DNA of 64,000 nt from Amanita rubescens (GCA_015039365.1 WION01000004.1:1426001-1490000); one strand, 5' to 3'; numbered from the stretch's first letter, positions 28,255-40,137 are shown. Notes: a model not told the origin generated them from the sequence alone. Program-made: numbers and translations.

Positions 28255-31158
28255 TTATGCATAATAACTAAGTATTACAATATGGTAATAGTAATACAAC
28301 ATGATTAATTTGGATTCTGACCCCAATCTCCAGGCAAGTGACTTTGGTTTTGTGGTTGGTTTTGTGGTTGAGAATAATGAGGGATATAATGATATTGCTG
28401 ATGATACAGTGCTTGAGGTTGAAGGTGATAAGGTTGAGACCCTGGTTGCTGATAATAGTGATAATGACCTGGCTGATAGTAATAGTGCCCAGGTAGACCT
28501 TGAACAAGAGGCTGAGAGATGACAGGAGAATGCATGAGACCAGGGAAAGCTGATTGAGACTGAGGGATGACAGGAGAAGGCATGAGACCAGCCAGGACAG
28601 GAGGAGGCATGAGACCAGGTTGAAGGGAAGAAGCAGACATAAGACCATGACCAGGAGGAGCTGAAGATGCAACAGCAGGTAGAGAGAGAAACAGAAGGTG
28701 TGGTGACAGCAAGATGAGAAAAGGATGGCATGTTCAAGACCGCTGAGTTTCCAAGCACATTTGTGTTCTGCTGTGATTTAGCTCGAGAAGGACGAGGTGG
28801 TTTTGGTTGAGCTTGACGTATTGCCTTTGCTTCAGCACGTCGACGCTTTGCTTCCTGAGCCTCTAGAGCACGTCGTTCTTCTGTTTCGCGTTTCTTCTCT
28901 TCACGTTTCTCTTCAAGATCCTTGAAGTGACCTAGATCATAATCAGCTAGACATTTCAGGACATCCAGGCCATGTTTCTGGGCATGTGTAGCACTCCAGC
29001 CCTCGCCAATAAGGTCCTGAACAGTTGTAATGGTCCGCTTTGAGGCAAGAGAACTGAGAATGTTGTCAGGAAGGAGGCAGTGAGGTCCCCATGGGCGTCG
29101 TAGATAATGAGCCTCATATGTCTGAAGGCGCCAAGATTCCAGCAGTTGAATAGCACCTTGACGGAACTGATCACGACGTGTTTTTGGCCCTATACAACTG
29201 CCAGTGCATACAGGCCAAGGAATGGATGTTAAACATACCATTCAAGCTCGTTTCTGACCCCTCCAGTTTGATAATTCCTGTAGCAGAGCGCTTCCTGCTT
29301 GTACTTGCACCAACAAATGAAGTAACTGCGTCAATTGGCTCATCCTTGACCTCCTTGACCTCATTTGCCAATGGAAATTGCATGAGGTCATGAGTGGTCC
29401 CAAGACGACGGAGACAATTGTCACAACAATCGCCAGTTGGTTCTGGGATGCTTGAAAGCCATGATAAACCTTTGAGGCAAAGACTCACCTTTATGGGGCA
29501 CTCCATCATTAAAATACAAAGATACGACCTCTCGTCGACACTCCAAACCCTCGATCCACCTACGAAGACCCTCCTCAATATCCTTTCGATACTTGACATC
29601 TGCATCATTGTTATCGTCATCATTACCTTCACCCTGCTTGCTCTCTTTCCTCGGTTTAACAACCTGGAACACTGTTGGTTGAACAAGGAGGATTGCTCGT
29701 GCTTGCACATCAGGACTTCGTCCAGCTCGTCCAGCCCATTGCATCCATATTGAGAGCAATGACGGGACAAGGAACTGGACTACCTGTTCGATGTGTGGCA
29801 TGTCACAGCCCTAATAGCACTGTTACAAAGGGTTACAAAAGATAAAATCACTTACCATGCCTGCGGCTTCCGTTGTTAGCAGTATCTTGATTTTACCATC
29901 CCGAAAATCCCGAAGAACGATTTTCTTCGAGTTGGTACTTCGTCGAGAGCTGTAGGCTGCAATTTGGAGGTGGAGTGACTCAGGAATGCGCTCCCGAAAC
30001 CACTTCAGAGCCTGAAGCGATACCTTGATGTCGTCAAAGAAGATAAGGGTCTGGCGAAAAGATATGACATTCCCATCCTCGTCCAAAGAAATAAGAAATG
30101 AGAGTGACTCGAGGTCACTCTTTGCTGCAGTCATTCGTCGGACAAACCATGTAATATTGGGACGGTCGGTTCCCTGGTTTACATGGAATATCGATTCCGA
30201 GTCCATGAGGAGGGTTTTCTGAACCTGTGCAAGAATGATGGGTGGCAACGTCGCCGAAGTCGCAAGTATTGGTACGGAGTGTCCCTAGATCAGCATATGA
30301 CTTTCGGAACTTATCACCCCACTGAGAGATACAGTGGGCTTCATCAACGACGAGCGCAAGAATATTTTTCACAAAGGCATTCGAATTGAGTAGCGAACAG
30401 AATTGGACGTGTTCAAGGCACATCTCCGGCGACGTGATAATGACGTTGTAGTGTCGCTTTTCGAGTTTCTAGCATCATACATATAAGAAACCATGTTCAC
30501 ATCATGAAAATGCGAACTCACCTTATGAATATCCTTGCTATACGTGTCCCCATTCACCGCTACAGCCTTCAGCCCAATTCCCGAGAACCTAACAGCCTTT
30601 CCTGGCTTTTAGCTGCGCTTTCAGAGAATTAATTACGAAAACACTTACCTGATCCTCCTCCAACGCATTCAAAGGTGATAATATGATCACCATCTTGTCC
30701 GGAAATGCGAAGAGTGGCATAACGAAGGGCATGGATTTGCCTGCACCTGTCCCAGCAATGACGATACAATCCAGGCCTAAGATCAAGGCCTCGGCAACAT
30801 CAAGCCGCCAGTAATACGGCTTTAAGCCATTCATTCGCTGTTCAAATTCTCGCGTGATTGTACCTCGGGTGAGTTCGGATGAGTAAGCGCTGTCCCGTGA
30901 GCGCATAGAACTTGAAGCGGCAGTCCAAGTGTCGTCGAGCAGCTTTTGCGACGCTAGAGCACATTTCTGATGGATTTGGAAGCGATCGTGGCTATCCGCT
31001 TCCATATCGAGGCCGTCGGCCAGGGCCAGCAGCTTATGTGATGAGGGGCTGTGCAGTGACCCCCCCCTCGCGACTATTTTGCACCAGACGTTATAGAGCA
31101 AGTCGATCGTGCGAAAAGACTCAAAAAATTTGACTCCGCCCGGCTCACTCCGACACAC
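28255..31158 (-). pseudogene. RecQ-like DNA helicase, 5'-truncated and frameshifted
   Basis: Minus strand. Motif I AGTGAGKSMPF (about 30750), IILSPLNALEEDQ, then after introns VIITSPEMCLEH, the DEAH box VVDEAHCISQWGD (about 30330), ATSATL, TDRPNITW, TLIFFDD, LLTTEAAGMGCDMPHIEQVVQF and WMQWAGRAGR (motif VI, about 29730). A RecQ zinc-type segment (CRREVVSLYFN...CCDNC) follows. The C-terminus has RRPWGPHCLLPDNIL and a Glu/Arg coiled coil (KREEKKRETEERRALEAQEAKRRR), then a Gln/Met-rich low-complexity tail. Defects: the 5' end stops at an in-frame TGA beside a TIR element (31190-31210); a frameshifting deletion lies near 30277 between LGTL and VPILATSATL; further frame breaks are near 29490 and 29200. 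This family is expanded in agaricomycetes, and related RecQ genes sit near telomeres in several fungi. Confidence 0.75.
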
Positions 31159-31208
31159 GGGATTGATAGCACATTGACTTGCTCATTACGGCTGGGAACG
31201 AGACTAAG

Positions 31209-31744
31209 TTAAGGTGTCCACTATATCGCATTTTGTCCACAGACACAACCGCTACACCTATAAACTAGCTCATTATACACAAAATAAAGAATATAGTATT
31301 GTAACACTAAATATAAAGCATTTGAGCAATATCTGATGTTTAATCACTCAATATTCAACAAATGGTTGAGATCTGAGCTTACAATGGTAACATTTGTTTG
31401 AAGCTATATATAATATGTGAATTTTGTTGTTGCAACACTCCAGGTAAGATATTCTGAACATGATTAATCCAACTATGTTCTAGTACATCCAAGTCATTTT
31501 TTGACCCATCAGCTATAAGAAATGGTTAACCTTTGAGGTAGTATGATCTTGGCACTCCCTTTGGTACTCTCTTTGGCACTCTCTTTGGCTATGTTTGGCA
31601 GTCTTCTATAGAGTATTGTCAAAAATGGTTTTCATGTGGCTTCCCTAGAGTGCAGGTGGGTGTGAGAGTGAGAGGGTGCTGTTGGTCCAATGGAGTATAG
31701 TTTAGCAGTGGGAGGGTACAAAATGCGATATAGTGGACACCTAA
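31209..31744. mobile_element. TIR element (MITE-sized) with GGTGTCCACTATATCGC ends
   Basis: Left end TTAAGGTGTCCACTATATCG at 31209 and right end GCGATATAGTGGACACCTAA at 31725-31744 form inverted repeats of about 25 bp (both continue into the ATTTTGT tract). It contains no transposase. Its left 145 bp recur at 34098-34245. It abuts the truncated 5' end of the helicase pseudogene and may have caused the truncation. Confidence 0.65.
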
Positions 31745-31872
31745 ACTCATGCCTGATGGGATAGGTAGTATAGACCACATTTTGAACGTCTAAAGCATGT
31801 ATTAAGTCTATCAGAGGGCTAGACAACTAACTACTACAACATTTGTAGTGAGTTGCAACAACACTTGGCGCA
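31745..31872. repeat. Inverted repeat unit M2, partner of 33876-34097
   Basis: The reverse complement begins TTAAAAATGCGCCAAGTGTT and matches 33876-34097 except for a ~75-bp insertion in the latter and scattered changes. In both places M2 is joined to a GGTGTCCACTATATCGC end, so M2 may be the outer part of a longer terminal inverted repeat. A short piece (CAAGTGTTGTTGCAACTCAC) recurs at 36880. Confidence 0.6.
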
Positions 31873-31939
31873 TTTTTAACAAAATAATCCCATAGTATTT
31901 GATTCAAATGGACTTGTTTTTCTTCTTTTGTCCCAGAAC

Positions 31940-32110
31940 AGGGAGTTACATGGGAGTCCACGGGGAGTCCCTACTCTTCTGCCAACTTTTTTCTTCTTTT
32001 TCCCAGGACAGGGAGTCCCCACCCTTTTGTCACTTTTGGTCATTTTAGTGGGACTCCACTCCAGGAGTCCAGGAGGAGTCCACAAGGAGTCCACAGGACT
32101 GAGTGGGGGA
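31940..32110. repeat. Cluster of GGAGTCC / GGACTCC motifs
   Basis: About ten GAGTCC or GGACTC units in 170 bp, including a perfect GGACTCC/GGAGTCC hairpin with a 6-nt loop near 32055. It resembles subterminal binding-site arrays of DNA transposons. Function unknown. Confidence 0.45.
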
Positions 32111-32622
32111 GTGTGAAGTGCTGAGTGTGAGAAACTGCTGACTATATATATATGGCCCTCACCATGGTGTTTTACATTATTTGCTCTATATCAGATAATA
32201 TGATATTCTAGGAGTATGTGGCAAAAATCAACATGTTGCATGGGAAACTAAAGGCAACATGATGGCATTGTTGACCTGGACATGATTATTCAGCATAATT
32301 CCCTTATTATTCCACAGGCCTATTGCCTTGGCATATTTATATGTCACAAGTGGCATGGTGATTCCATTAATCTTGTTGGGTTCTCCCCCTGCTAATATAC
32401 AATGTTGATGGTGAAGCAGCAGCAAACAATGGACATCCAAAGGCCAACCAACTCTGACTCTTCTTCTCATCATGGCAAGAATGTGATCACCAATCACAAT
32501 GAGACTGACAATGCATTGGATGTCATGGCAGGGAAAAAAAGGAAAACAGACCTTTATCCGGAATCTTCAACCAATGGTGCCCCTCCTGCAGGTGACACCA
32601 AAATGGGTTGACATGCTATTTG
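32111..32622. other. Noncoding interval with one weak ORF
   Basis: A 69-codon plus-strand frame (32402-32611, ...MAGKKRKTDLYPESSTNGAP) may be remnant recombinase leader sequence upstream of the solo LTR; not supported as a gene. Confidence 0.3.
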
Positions 32623-33099
32623 TGTTACAAACTCATTAATCTCAACCTAAGTTGTAATGACAACTCCAGTTATGATTACAAGTCTAAGTCAAACATGTGA
32701 CTATGTATTCAGTTGAGATACAAGTTCAATAACTTAGTATCTGAGGACAATTGTGGTTGACAAGAGGAAACAAGTAAGATTGAATTACTAGACTGCAACA
32801 AACAGCTAGCAATTAACAGCTAAGTCGAACTTAAGGTTCAACTCTAAAGTACAGGCAACTTACATATATACTTGTGAGTACAATGAGATGTACTAATTAA
32901 TGGATAAAGTTAAGTACAAAAAAGTAAATATATGTAAGGACGGTGTCATATGTGGAACAAGGAGTTGGTATAATAAAGAATGAGCTTGTCCGTATGAATC
33001 AAGTATAAAGGATATGACAAGTAAGGTAAGCATAAAGAAAAATAACATGTCTGATGTATCATGTAATCATAATGTGGGAGTCCATACCATGTTGTAACA
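32623..33099. repeat. Old solo LTR of the chromovirus family
   Basis: Aligns along its length with 5114-5565 (TGTTACAAACTCATTAATCT against TGTTACGAACTCGTTAATCT; GTTGTAACA end). It is flanked by the target duplication ATTTG (32618-32622 and 33100-33104), so it arose by LTR-LTR recombination. Most CpG sites of the young LTR are TpG or CpA here. Confidence 0.88.
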
Positions 33100-33249
33100 A
33101 TTTGCATTTGTTCTGCAGCTTCTGCTAACATCATTTACAGCTAGGGCTGTACACCATTACTGTACATTATGGCGTGATGGCTCCATTGCATCAGCAAACA
33201 TGGCAAAAACCTGATTGTCTGATAGCATCTGTCATCCAATTTGTCTGAT

Positions 33250-35009
33250 TGTCTGACTATCTGACAGGTGCTGTTGCACTGATTGTCCAATTGTCTGGCT
33301 GGGTGGAGACTGATGCCATGACCAACTGCTATGACCGTTGCATCCCAATCAATGCCCTACTTGGTGCCTCCATGTTCAATGTGAAAAAGCCTGAGGAGCA
33401 TTTCCTCCCTCATGATATACTTGGTATGTTGACATGCTTTCCCAAATTTGTCCCAGCTACTGAGCCAGGATCCTCCCCTAGAGCCCCCAGGTGAGCGAGC
33501 TCCTGGCTCAAGTCTTCCCCTGGGTGGAGGCTGAGCAGGTGGCACTTGAGGAGTGTGAGCGCAAATTTGGCCATCCTGCTCATGACATTGCACTCTGCCA
33601 GTTTCTCAGCCTCCTTATCTGGCTCCAGAAAGTCCTCTTGAATGACACTGCTGTCCTTTTCAAGCAAAACCCCACCTGCCCACTCTTCCAGTCACCACTC
33701 TTCCGCAACCCCTCATTTCAGCAGTTTGCTGCTGCCTCAAAGTCAGCACTGGCCCAAGCTGAGGAAGACATGCTCCTGAACATCCAGAACCTGCCTTCCC
33801 AGTTTGCTGCTCCATTTAAGGCTTCATGGCCTCTGTCCACCTCAGCCAGGACGTTGTAAGGGAGGAGTTCATGTTAAAAATGCGCCAAGTGTTGTTGCAA
33901 CTCACTACAAATGTTGTAGTAGTTGTCTAGCCCTCTGATAGACTTAATACACGCTTTAGACATTCACAAATGCGGTCTATAATAGTTGATAGCAGTTATG
34001 TCAAGTCTATATCCAAGTGTAGGTACTGTAGTTCCCTACATGTAAGGAAACCTGGCCTGTTTGGTTCTATTTACTACCTATCCCATCAGGCGTGAGTTTA
34101 GGTGTCCACTATATCGCGTTTTGTCCTCAGACACAACTGCTACACCTATAAACTAGCTCATTATACACAAAATAAAGAATATAGTATTGTAACACTAAAT
34201 ATAAAGCATTTGAGCGATATCTGATGTTTAATCACTCAATATTCAACAGTTCAAGCAGGGCTTGGTTGGCATGCAGGAGCAGATGACTTGCCTGGAGGGT
34301 GCAGTTGGCATGCTTTTAATGGCAAGAGGACATCCACATCAGCAGGGTGAGTCTCCTGTTTCTTTTAAGACCTGTCAATCTGACAAACACCTGGCTTTCT
34401 AGCTGCTCCTGCTCCCCCTCTTCTGCTGCTGCCACCACCACCATCACCACCTCATCCTCAATCTTGCCTTGCTCCTCCCCTCCTCCCCCTCCTCCCCCTC
34501 CTGAGCTCCCAATGCCAACACTCATCCAGTCTGCTGCAAACCCTGACACTGGCTTGCAAGCCCAACGCTGGAAGGACCTCACATCCCACTTCCCACATTC
34601 CCAGCTTCTCAAGCACAACTGGGAATGGGCATCAAACAATTTCCTCCCTGTCTATGTCTTCCAGCCACCTACCTGCTTCCATTGCTGACATCTGGGTTGA
34701 ACACATGGAGGGTTTCAATGGGTATCTCCCTGTCCAGAAGCTTGACCAGTGTTGGGGTGCCATGTGGAGGTGCAATCAAGGTGGACGCGCACTGAGAACT
34801 GCTGCCAGAAGAAGATGATCACCCTCATGGAGTCCCTCCTGGCCAAGCCTCACTGGGATGCTGAGCAGGCCCTCCAGTTCTTGCATGAGGAGTATGAGGC
34901 CAAGAAAGGTATGACTCTATGTTCATTTTGTGACTTCCTGAAAGGGGCTGGAATGGCAGAGGTGTTGAATGCAACTGACAAGCACCATGGAAGTGCCATA
35001 GGTGGCTAG
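33250..35009 (+). pseudogene. Crypton-like tyrosine recombinase / GCR1_C protein, split by insertion
   Basis: Plus-strand pieces of one protein type. 33270-33480 reads GWVETDAMTNCYDRCIPINALLGASMFNVKKPEEHFLP, like the end of the recombinase domain with its Tyr region. 33491-33859 reads LLAQVFPWVEAEQVALEECER...FLSLLIWLQKVLLNDTAVLF. After an insertion (33870-34245) it resumes QFKQGLVGMQEQMTCLEGAVG, then proline-rich sequence. It ends with a GCR1_C-like DNA-binding segment, DIWVEHMEGFNGYLPVQKLD...WGAMWR and KPHWDAEQALQFLHEEYEAKKGMT. This order is that of basidiomycete Crypton/Ndc10-like proteins. Frameshifts occur at about 33830 and 34780. The upstream part is missing or beyond the solo LTR. Confidence 0.6.
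33870..34245. repeat. M2 unit joined to the left part of the GGTGTCC TIR element, inserted in the Crypton-like gene
   Basis: 33876-34097 is the inverted partner of 31745-31872; 34098-34245 matches 31209-31355. Left and right junctions share AGTTCA (33865-33870 and 34247-34252), a possible target duplication, and removal would rejoin the recombinase reading (...VVREEFM to FKQGLVG). Confidence 0.55.
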
Positions 35010-35276
35010 AGAAGGCAGTACAATAGTAGGTAGGAAGGCAGGTAGCCTGCAGGTTGGTAAATAGGTAGGTTATTAGGTAGGTAACTAGTTAGTACTGTAC
35101 TCCCAACTCAATCATGTTTTAGTTCTACTACAGTTGACTATCTCATAATGCATATTGTCGGGCTGGCCAAAAAGCTATGCAAATTTATGCAGTATCAGGG
35201 TTATGCATGACGAGAATTAGCATATATTATGTAATCATATTACTAATCAAATTTTCATCACAAACACTAGCCATCG

Positions 35277-35880
35277 TCAAATGCTCAGTAAGTCCAATGT
35301 CACCATCAGCATAACCAAGCAGATAGATGCTTTTTCAAGTTTCTCACACATCACAATGGCATTGGTGAGGGTGATCTGAGGAAATGGGTCATCCTTGACA
35401 TCTTCTTCACCATCCAACTCCTCTACCTCAACAACCTCTCTGCTCTTGATGGAGATCCTTTGCTTTATTTTGGCAACAATCTCAACATCATCATGGACTG
35501 CAACCTCATCAGTGCCACCATCTCTTTCCTTGGGTGGCTGGATAAGGTCTTCCACCATTGGGGCTCACCAAAGATTCACTTCTTCACAGTTCATCAACAG
35601 AGGTCATGAGATCCCTTTCAATTGCAGCAAGCTGAGGTGCTGAGTCAGATGATTGTTTTCTTGGGGCATTGAAAGATCTTCAGACATGAGCTTTGAGCTG
35701 CTTTGCCAGCAAGCTTTTCAACAGCTGCTATTACAGCTTCAATATCCACTTCTGCATCCATCACAGCTTTAAGCGCAGGTTGCCAATCATTGTCAACATA
35801 ACACTGTCCGAGGAGCAACTGCAATTGAGCTTTTGCTTCCGGAAGTGTTAAAGAATCAGACAATGCAAACTTCCTCAAAA
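35277..35880 (-). pseudogene. pogo/Fot-like DDE transposase, C-terminal remnant
   Basis: Two collinear minus-strand pieces. 35878-35645 reads SDSLTLPEAKAQLQLLLGQCYVDNDWQPALKAVMDAEVD. 35558-35277 reads DVEIVAKIKQRISIKSREVVEVEELDGEEDVKDD followed by AIVMCEKLEKASI. The acidic VEV-DDED linker and ELCEKLE helix are typical of the C-terminal tail of basidiomycete pogo-like transposases. The catalytic domain is absent and the frame breaks after EKASIC. Confidence 0.5.
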
Positions 35881-36050
35881 GGTTCCTTCCCCCTGCATGC
35901 TAGATGTCTTGTGAACTGGCCACCCTTACCTGTGCACCTTAGCCCTTATCTTATTATGAAATAGATAGACAGCCATACAATATCCAACATAATACCTGAA
36001 CCTTACCATATCTTATACACATCATAGTATAATATGTATGACATTATTGG

Positions 36051-36227
36051 TGTTACAAACATGTCATGTCACGTCTTTTTTGTGTGGCACAGCCACTGCT
36101 CTCTATTTGTTCTTCTCTTTACACTCTCTTTGTCATTGTTTATCTGGCTCATATTATGCCTTTGCTCCCTTGAGGAACCTACGGTGCCTGTTGAGCTTGA
36201 CTTAACAGTGAGCAAACAAACATAACA
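36051..36227. repeat. Solo LTR, same family as 47557-55738
   Basis: Starts TGTTACAAACATG and ends AACAAACATAACA, with target duplication ATTGG on both sides (36046-36050, 36228-36232). It shares CTCCCTTGAGGAACCTACGG and CTTGACTTA...AGTGA with the split LTR at 47557-47954/55702-55738. Confidence 0.8.
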
Positions 36228-36559
36228 ATTGGTGCCATAAATCTCACATGAATACACCCCACAAGCAACTTACACTTAACACCTGCCACCATCATGTTCT
36301 CAGACCTCACCATCTATGTCCAGCACATTATGGACACCCATCCAAATTCAAGTCATTCACAACATCAATCATTAGTTTCTCACAACTCCACAACTTACAA
36401 TCCACCATGATCCCATCCTCACCACTCCAGCCTCACAACACCATACCCACTTCAACCCATGCAGCACCCTGCCACACCCTCTGAGATCAACCACATGGAG
36501 ACACACCATATCCCATGGCACCAACAGTGTATCTCTACCCTCAATCTCCATAAATCAAG

Positions 36560-36880
36560 CTGCCACATCAACGGTATCACAACCCACAGTACCCATTTCT
36601 GTTCACAATGCCTTAAACCTAGCATGGGCACTGGCTACATGCTCTAGATATGAAATCAGTGTCAAGGAATACTTAGCATTCTGCAACACTAAGAAAGTTC
36701 CTCAAGATGCCCGGCTGCCAGCAGGTGAGATGTTATTGGCAATGTTTGCAGCCTCTTTGGTAGGCAAAATAGCAGCTCAACCATCAATGCCAAAATCAGT
36801 GCTGTCAAAGCGTGGTACAGCACAACCAACCTTGGAGAGGGCACACATTACTCCAATACATTCTCAAAGGCACAGCACCA
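36560..36880 (+). pseudogene. Tyrosine recombinase N-terminal (SAM-like) fragment
   Basis: Reads ALNLAWALATCSRYEISVKEYLAFCNTKKVPQDARLPAGEMLLAMFAASLVGKIAAQ, the core-binding domain of DIRS/Crypton-type integrases. It then shifts frame (KISAVKAWYSTTN; PWRGHTLLQYILKGTAPS). It breaks where an M2-like piece begins at about 36880; no catalytic domain follows. Confidence 0.5.
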
Positions 36881-39389
36881 AGTGTTGTTGCAACTCACTA
36901 CAAATGCAAGCTAGCCTTGTGGGTGAATCCTTCTCATGCCTCATTGACACACTTGCTGGTGAGCTATGATGTGGGTGGTCTCCTCCCCTCAATTCATAGA
37001 TGCCTTTGTCATTCTCTGATTGCTGCATGCTGATTAGTGATTGACAGCCTGCAATCAGTCATTGCAACCAGCTCTCGCCCACCCTAGAGCAATCGTCATA
37101 CAGACTAGTATTTATGTAGTACAGCCTACCAAGCTATATACCGACTACATATTGAGGAAACAAAATTGACTCTGTGCTAACCCTCCTCAAAGTGGTAGAA
37201 CATCCTCTACAGTGACAACCCAGACTCAAACTGACATGGTTTTGGATGTAATCAATGAATCCAATGAAGGTCAATTTGATGACATGTCACCATCTCAAGA
37301 TTACTGCCAGTATCAGAAAGACGCAATCATCACTTTGTCAGGAGTCTGTGGTGAGGTGGGCACATTCAGTGATGAATTGGATAGCAGTGATAACTCTCCA
37401 ATGGTGACAAGGGGAAGAAAAAGGTGCAAGTCATCAATTAGTTTATGAACAGCTGTCCAATGCTGACATCTTTCTGTAGAATGAACCAACACCTCTTGAC
37501 AAGTATGAGACACAATGAGAAGCAGTGATCACTGAACTACAAGAGAAATGGTGTTGTGAATATCACTCAAAGGGGAAAGAAAGACTTATACTGTTATGTT
37601 GATCTGGGCTGAGCCATCAAGACTTTGGCTTCCGGGCTAACTGGGTGGTATGTATTTCCCTTTCAGTTTCATGACCAGAATTATTTACAAAACAACTATG
37701 TGTCTAGCAAGACAAGGATACAACTGTAAATGTGAAGCTTGGATGATTGTCATATTTTCAAAATTTAAGTACATTGAAACTATTCTAAGGGTATACCCTA
37801 AATATAGAAGGTCAGGTAGGTGCATGGATGCATGAATTTGAGGGTTACTGAGCAGATATGGAGTGTTGGAGGGGTGGATGCATGAAGTGACTCTTGGATG
37901 ACATTGACATTGTTGTTTCTAAAAATAACCAGTTGCAACTGGTTTTTAATCAGTCTTTTGTTTTTCCCAAAAGTAAAGACTGCAACCGTTTGCTCCTGCC
38001 AAATCAGGCAACCACAACCAATGGTCTGGTTGCAGACCGGTCCAGTCTTGGTCCAGTCTGGTCTTTTTTCGGTCCTTGCAACTGGACTTTAAAACCCTAC
38101 CAGTTGGATATGCTTTCATGAGATCTTTCAAGGACACCACTCACTATGGATCACCTCCTGGGATGAGGAGGCCACAAAACAATGTTCTACAACACAGAAG
38201 AAGTTTTGACACTTACTTGTCCATACAGTGGTTGTTGTTTCAATATTGAGCTCATGAATCATCTCATTCAGCCCAGGATTCAAAGTAAGTGTACATGATG
38301 AGGTGTCCCTGGGGCTAGGTCAGTTGGTCTGGCTTTCTTTACTCTTACACCTCCTCTTTGAACAGTTGGTCCATCAACTATGATCTGAGGGGACCATTCA
38401 TCATTATCACAAAAACCGGCCATCTCTATGTTCTGGAGGTTATTTCACCAGCACCCAGTAGCAGTCCATCATCTCATTCTGGCAGTTACAACCTGGCATG
38501 CCATGTGCCTTCCTCAAGACCTTGTCAGACATCAGGAAGTTCATGACCTTCTCCATACCTGGAACAAAGGCCATGAAGGCTTGTAGTTTTTGGATTTGTT
38601 TCAGCTGTTTTTGAATGTGGTCCAATAGTTCATCAGGTGGTCAATAGTGTGCGCAATGGGTTATCAAAGAATAGGGACTTATTGGGCAGCCATTTGTGTT
38701 ATCTATGTATGGTGAGTCTTTCAATAACATGGGTAGCTTTCATCATTGGTTTTCATAGCCCCAGGAAATATCCTTTCATTACTTTTGGGCCTTTCATTTC
38801 ATTAGGTTTCATAGCCCCCAGGGAATATCCTTTCATTACTCTTGGGCCTTTCATTTCATTACTTTACCTGGGCAATTTCATTACCTTTTAAGGAAATTGC
38901 CAATTTTGAGTGATTTCCTTTTTAGGAAATGAGGAATTTGATTGATATCCACTGATTGATTTTCAGGGTTGAATTTCCTAAAAAGGAAATGATTATGTAA
39001 TTTCTGGGTCAATCAATTGTGTAGCCTTGGTCAGTGGCTTTCTAAATGTACCCAGGGTGTATGTCAGGTGCTGATTTCATTGAGATATTTGCTGATTGAT
39101 TTTCAGGGTCAAATTTCCTAAAAAGGAAATGGGTAATGTAATGTGCACTCTAGGATCCAGTGGTGGGTTTTGAAAAATGGAAATAGCACCCTTTGGCCTT
39201 GCCATTTTGGGAAATATCTGCTCTATGAAAACTAATGAAATGAAAGCTACCCCATGTTATTGAAAGACTCACCATAGATAACACAAATGGCTGCCCAATA
39301 GAAAAAACAACTATCCCCCTACTACATGAAATATCACTCTCAACTGCCTGCAACTGTCTGCCAAACAGACCACAAAATATAAAAAGGAC
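36881..39389. other. Repeat-derived noncoding interval
   Basis: No supported gene. It includes a CCGG-type repeat (37926-38095), a two-unit direct repeat (about 38758-38870, GGGAATATCCTTTCATTAC / CTTGGGCCTTTCATTTCA), several TCCTAAAAAGGAAATG hairpins (38880-39130) and a diverged copy (39100-39225) of the inner arm of the large palindrome. Confidence 0.5.
37926..38095. repeat. CCGGTTGCAACC-type repeat copy, C-to-T decayed
   Basis: CCAGTTGCAACTGG at the left and TTGCAACTGGACTTTAAA at the right, with CCGG largely replaced by CTGG/CCAG. The right end is the inverse of the AAAGTCCAGTTGC end at 3048, giving the best view of this element's two ends (about 170 bp). Confidence 0.55.
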
Positions 39390-39790
39390 TCAGGTTCCAG
39401 TCCCTTCCCTCCAAACAAAACCAACACCTGCTCTGTCCACCTCTTCCCCATTGCTGATGACACCTGTTGTCTTTTGCTTGAGAATTCTTCCATGATCAGC
39501 AAAGTTCAATCTGATTATGTGCCTTGTTGTCTTCAAGAACTTGGAACCAGTGTTCAATTTCAAGTGTTTCAATGCTCAGAGGACTTGAGGGCATCAAGCT
39601 GTGGTTTGCAGCAGGGCCAGGTGGCGTGCCAGCATAGGGGTACTGAGGTGGCCATGATGGAGGAAGCATGAATGGAATTGGCATATAATTCCCCATTTGG
39701 AAAGGAGGTGGACCGGCAGGTTCATCAGCCTGAGATTTTGAAGCTGGGCCATGCATGTGAGTTGGCTGCACATCATGAAGAATAAGTCTT
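39390..39790 (-). pseudogene. Decayed fragment of an unknown repetitive gene
   Basis: A proline-rich segment (PPPFQMGNYMPIPFMLPPSWPPQYPY) is followed by LEIEHWFQVLEDNKAHNQIELNFADHGRILK after one frameshift near 39495. It resembles a small SAM-like domain found behind proline-rich linkers in repetitive agaricomycete proteins; assignment is weak. Confidence 0.3.
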
Positions 39791-39814
39791 GAAGGAGCAT
39801 TTTTACCTCAGTTG

Positions 39815-40137
39815 ACATAAAAATACTCCGCCAATTACAGTGTCATCATCAGCGGAGTAGTATTTCTAATTTAGTTGACTTAAAAATACTCTGCCCATTA
39901 CAGCATCACCATTGGCAGAGTATTTTTTATACCTTAGTTGACCTCAAAATACTGCACCCATTACAGTATCACCATTGGCAGAGTTTTTTTATTACCCTAG
40001 TTGATCTAAAAATACTCTGCCCATTATAGTATCACCATTGGCGGAGTTTTTTTACCCTAGTTGACCTAAATTGACCTAAAAATACTCCACCCATTACAGT
40101 ATCACCATTGGCAGAGTATTTTTTTTTACCTTAATTG
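39815..40137. repeat. Tandem array of five ~64-bp hairpin units
   Basis: Each unit has AAATACTCTGCC, then CATTACAGTATCACCATT, then GGCAGAGTATTT, joined by TTAGTTGACCTAAA linkers. The flanks of each unit are complementary, so every unit can fold. Units differ by a few bases. Confidence 0.75.
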
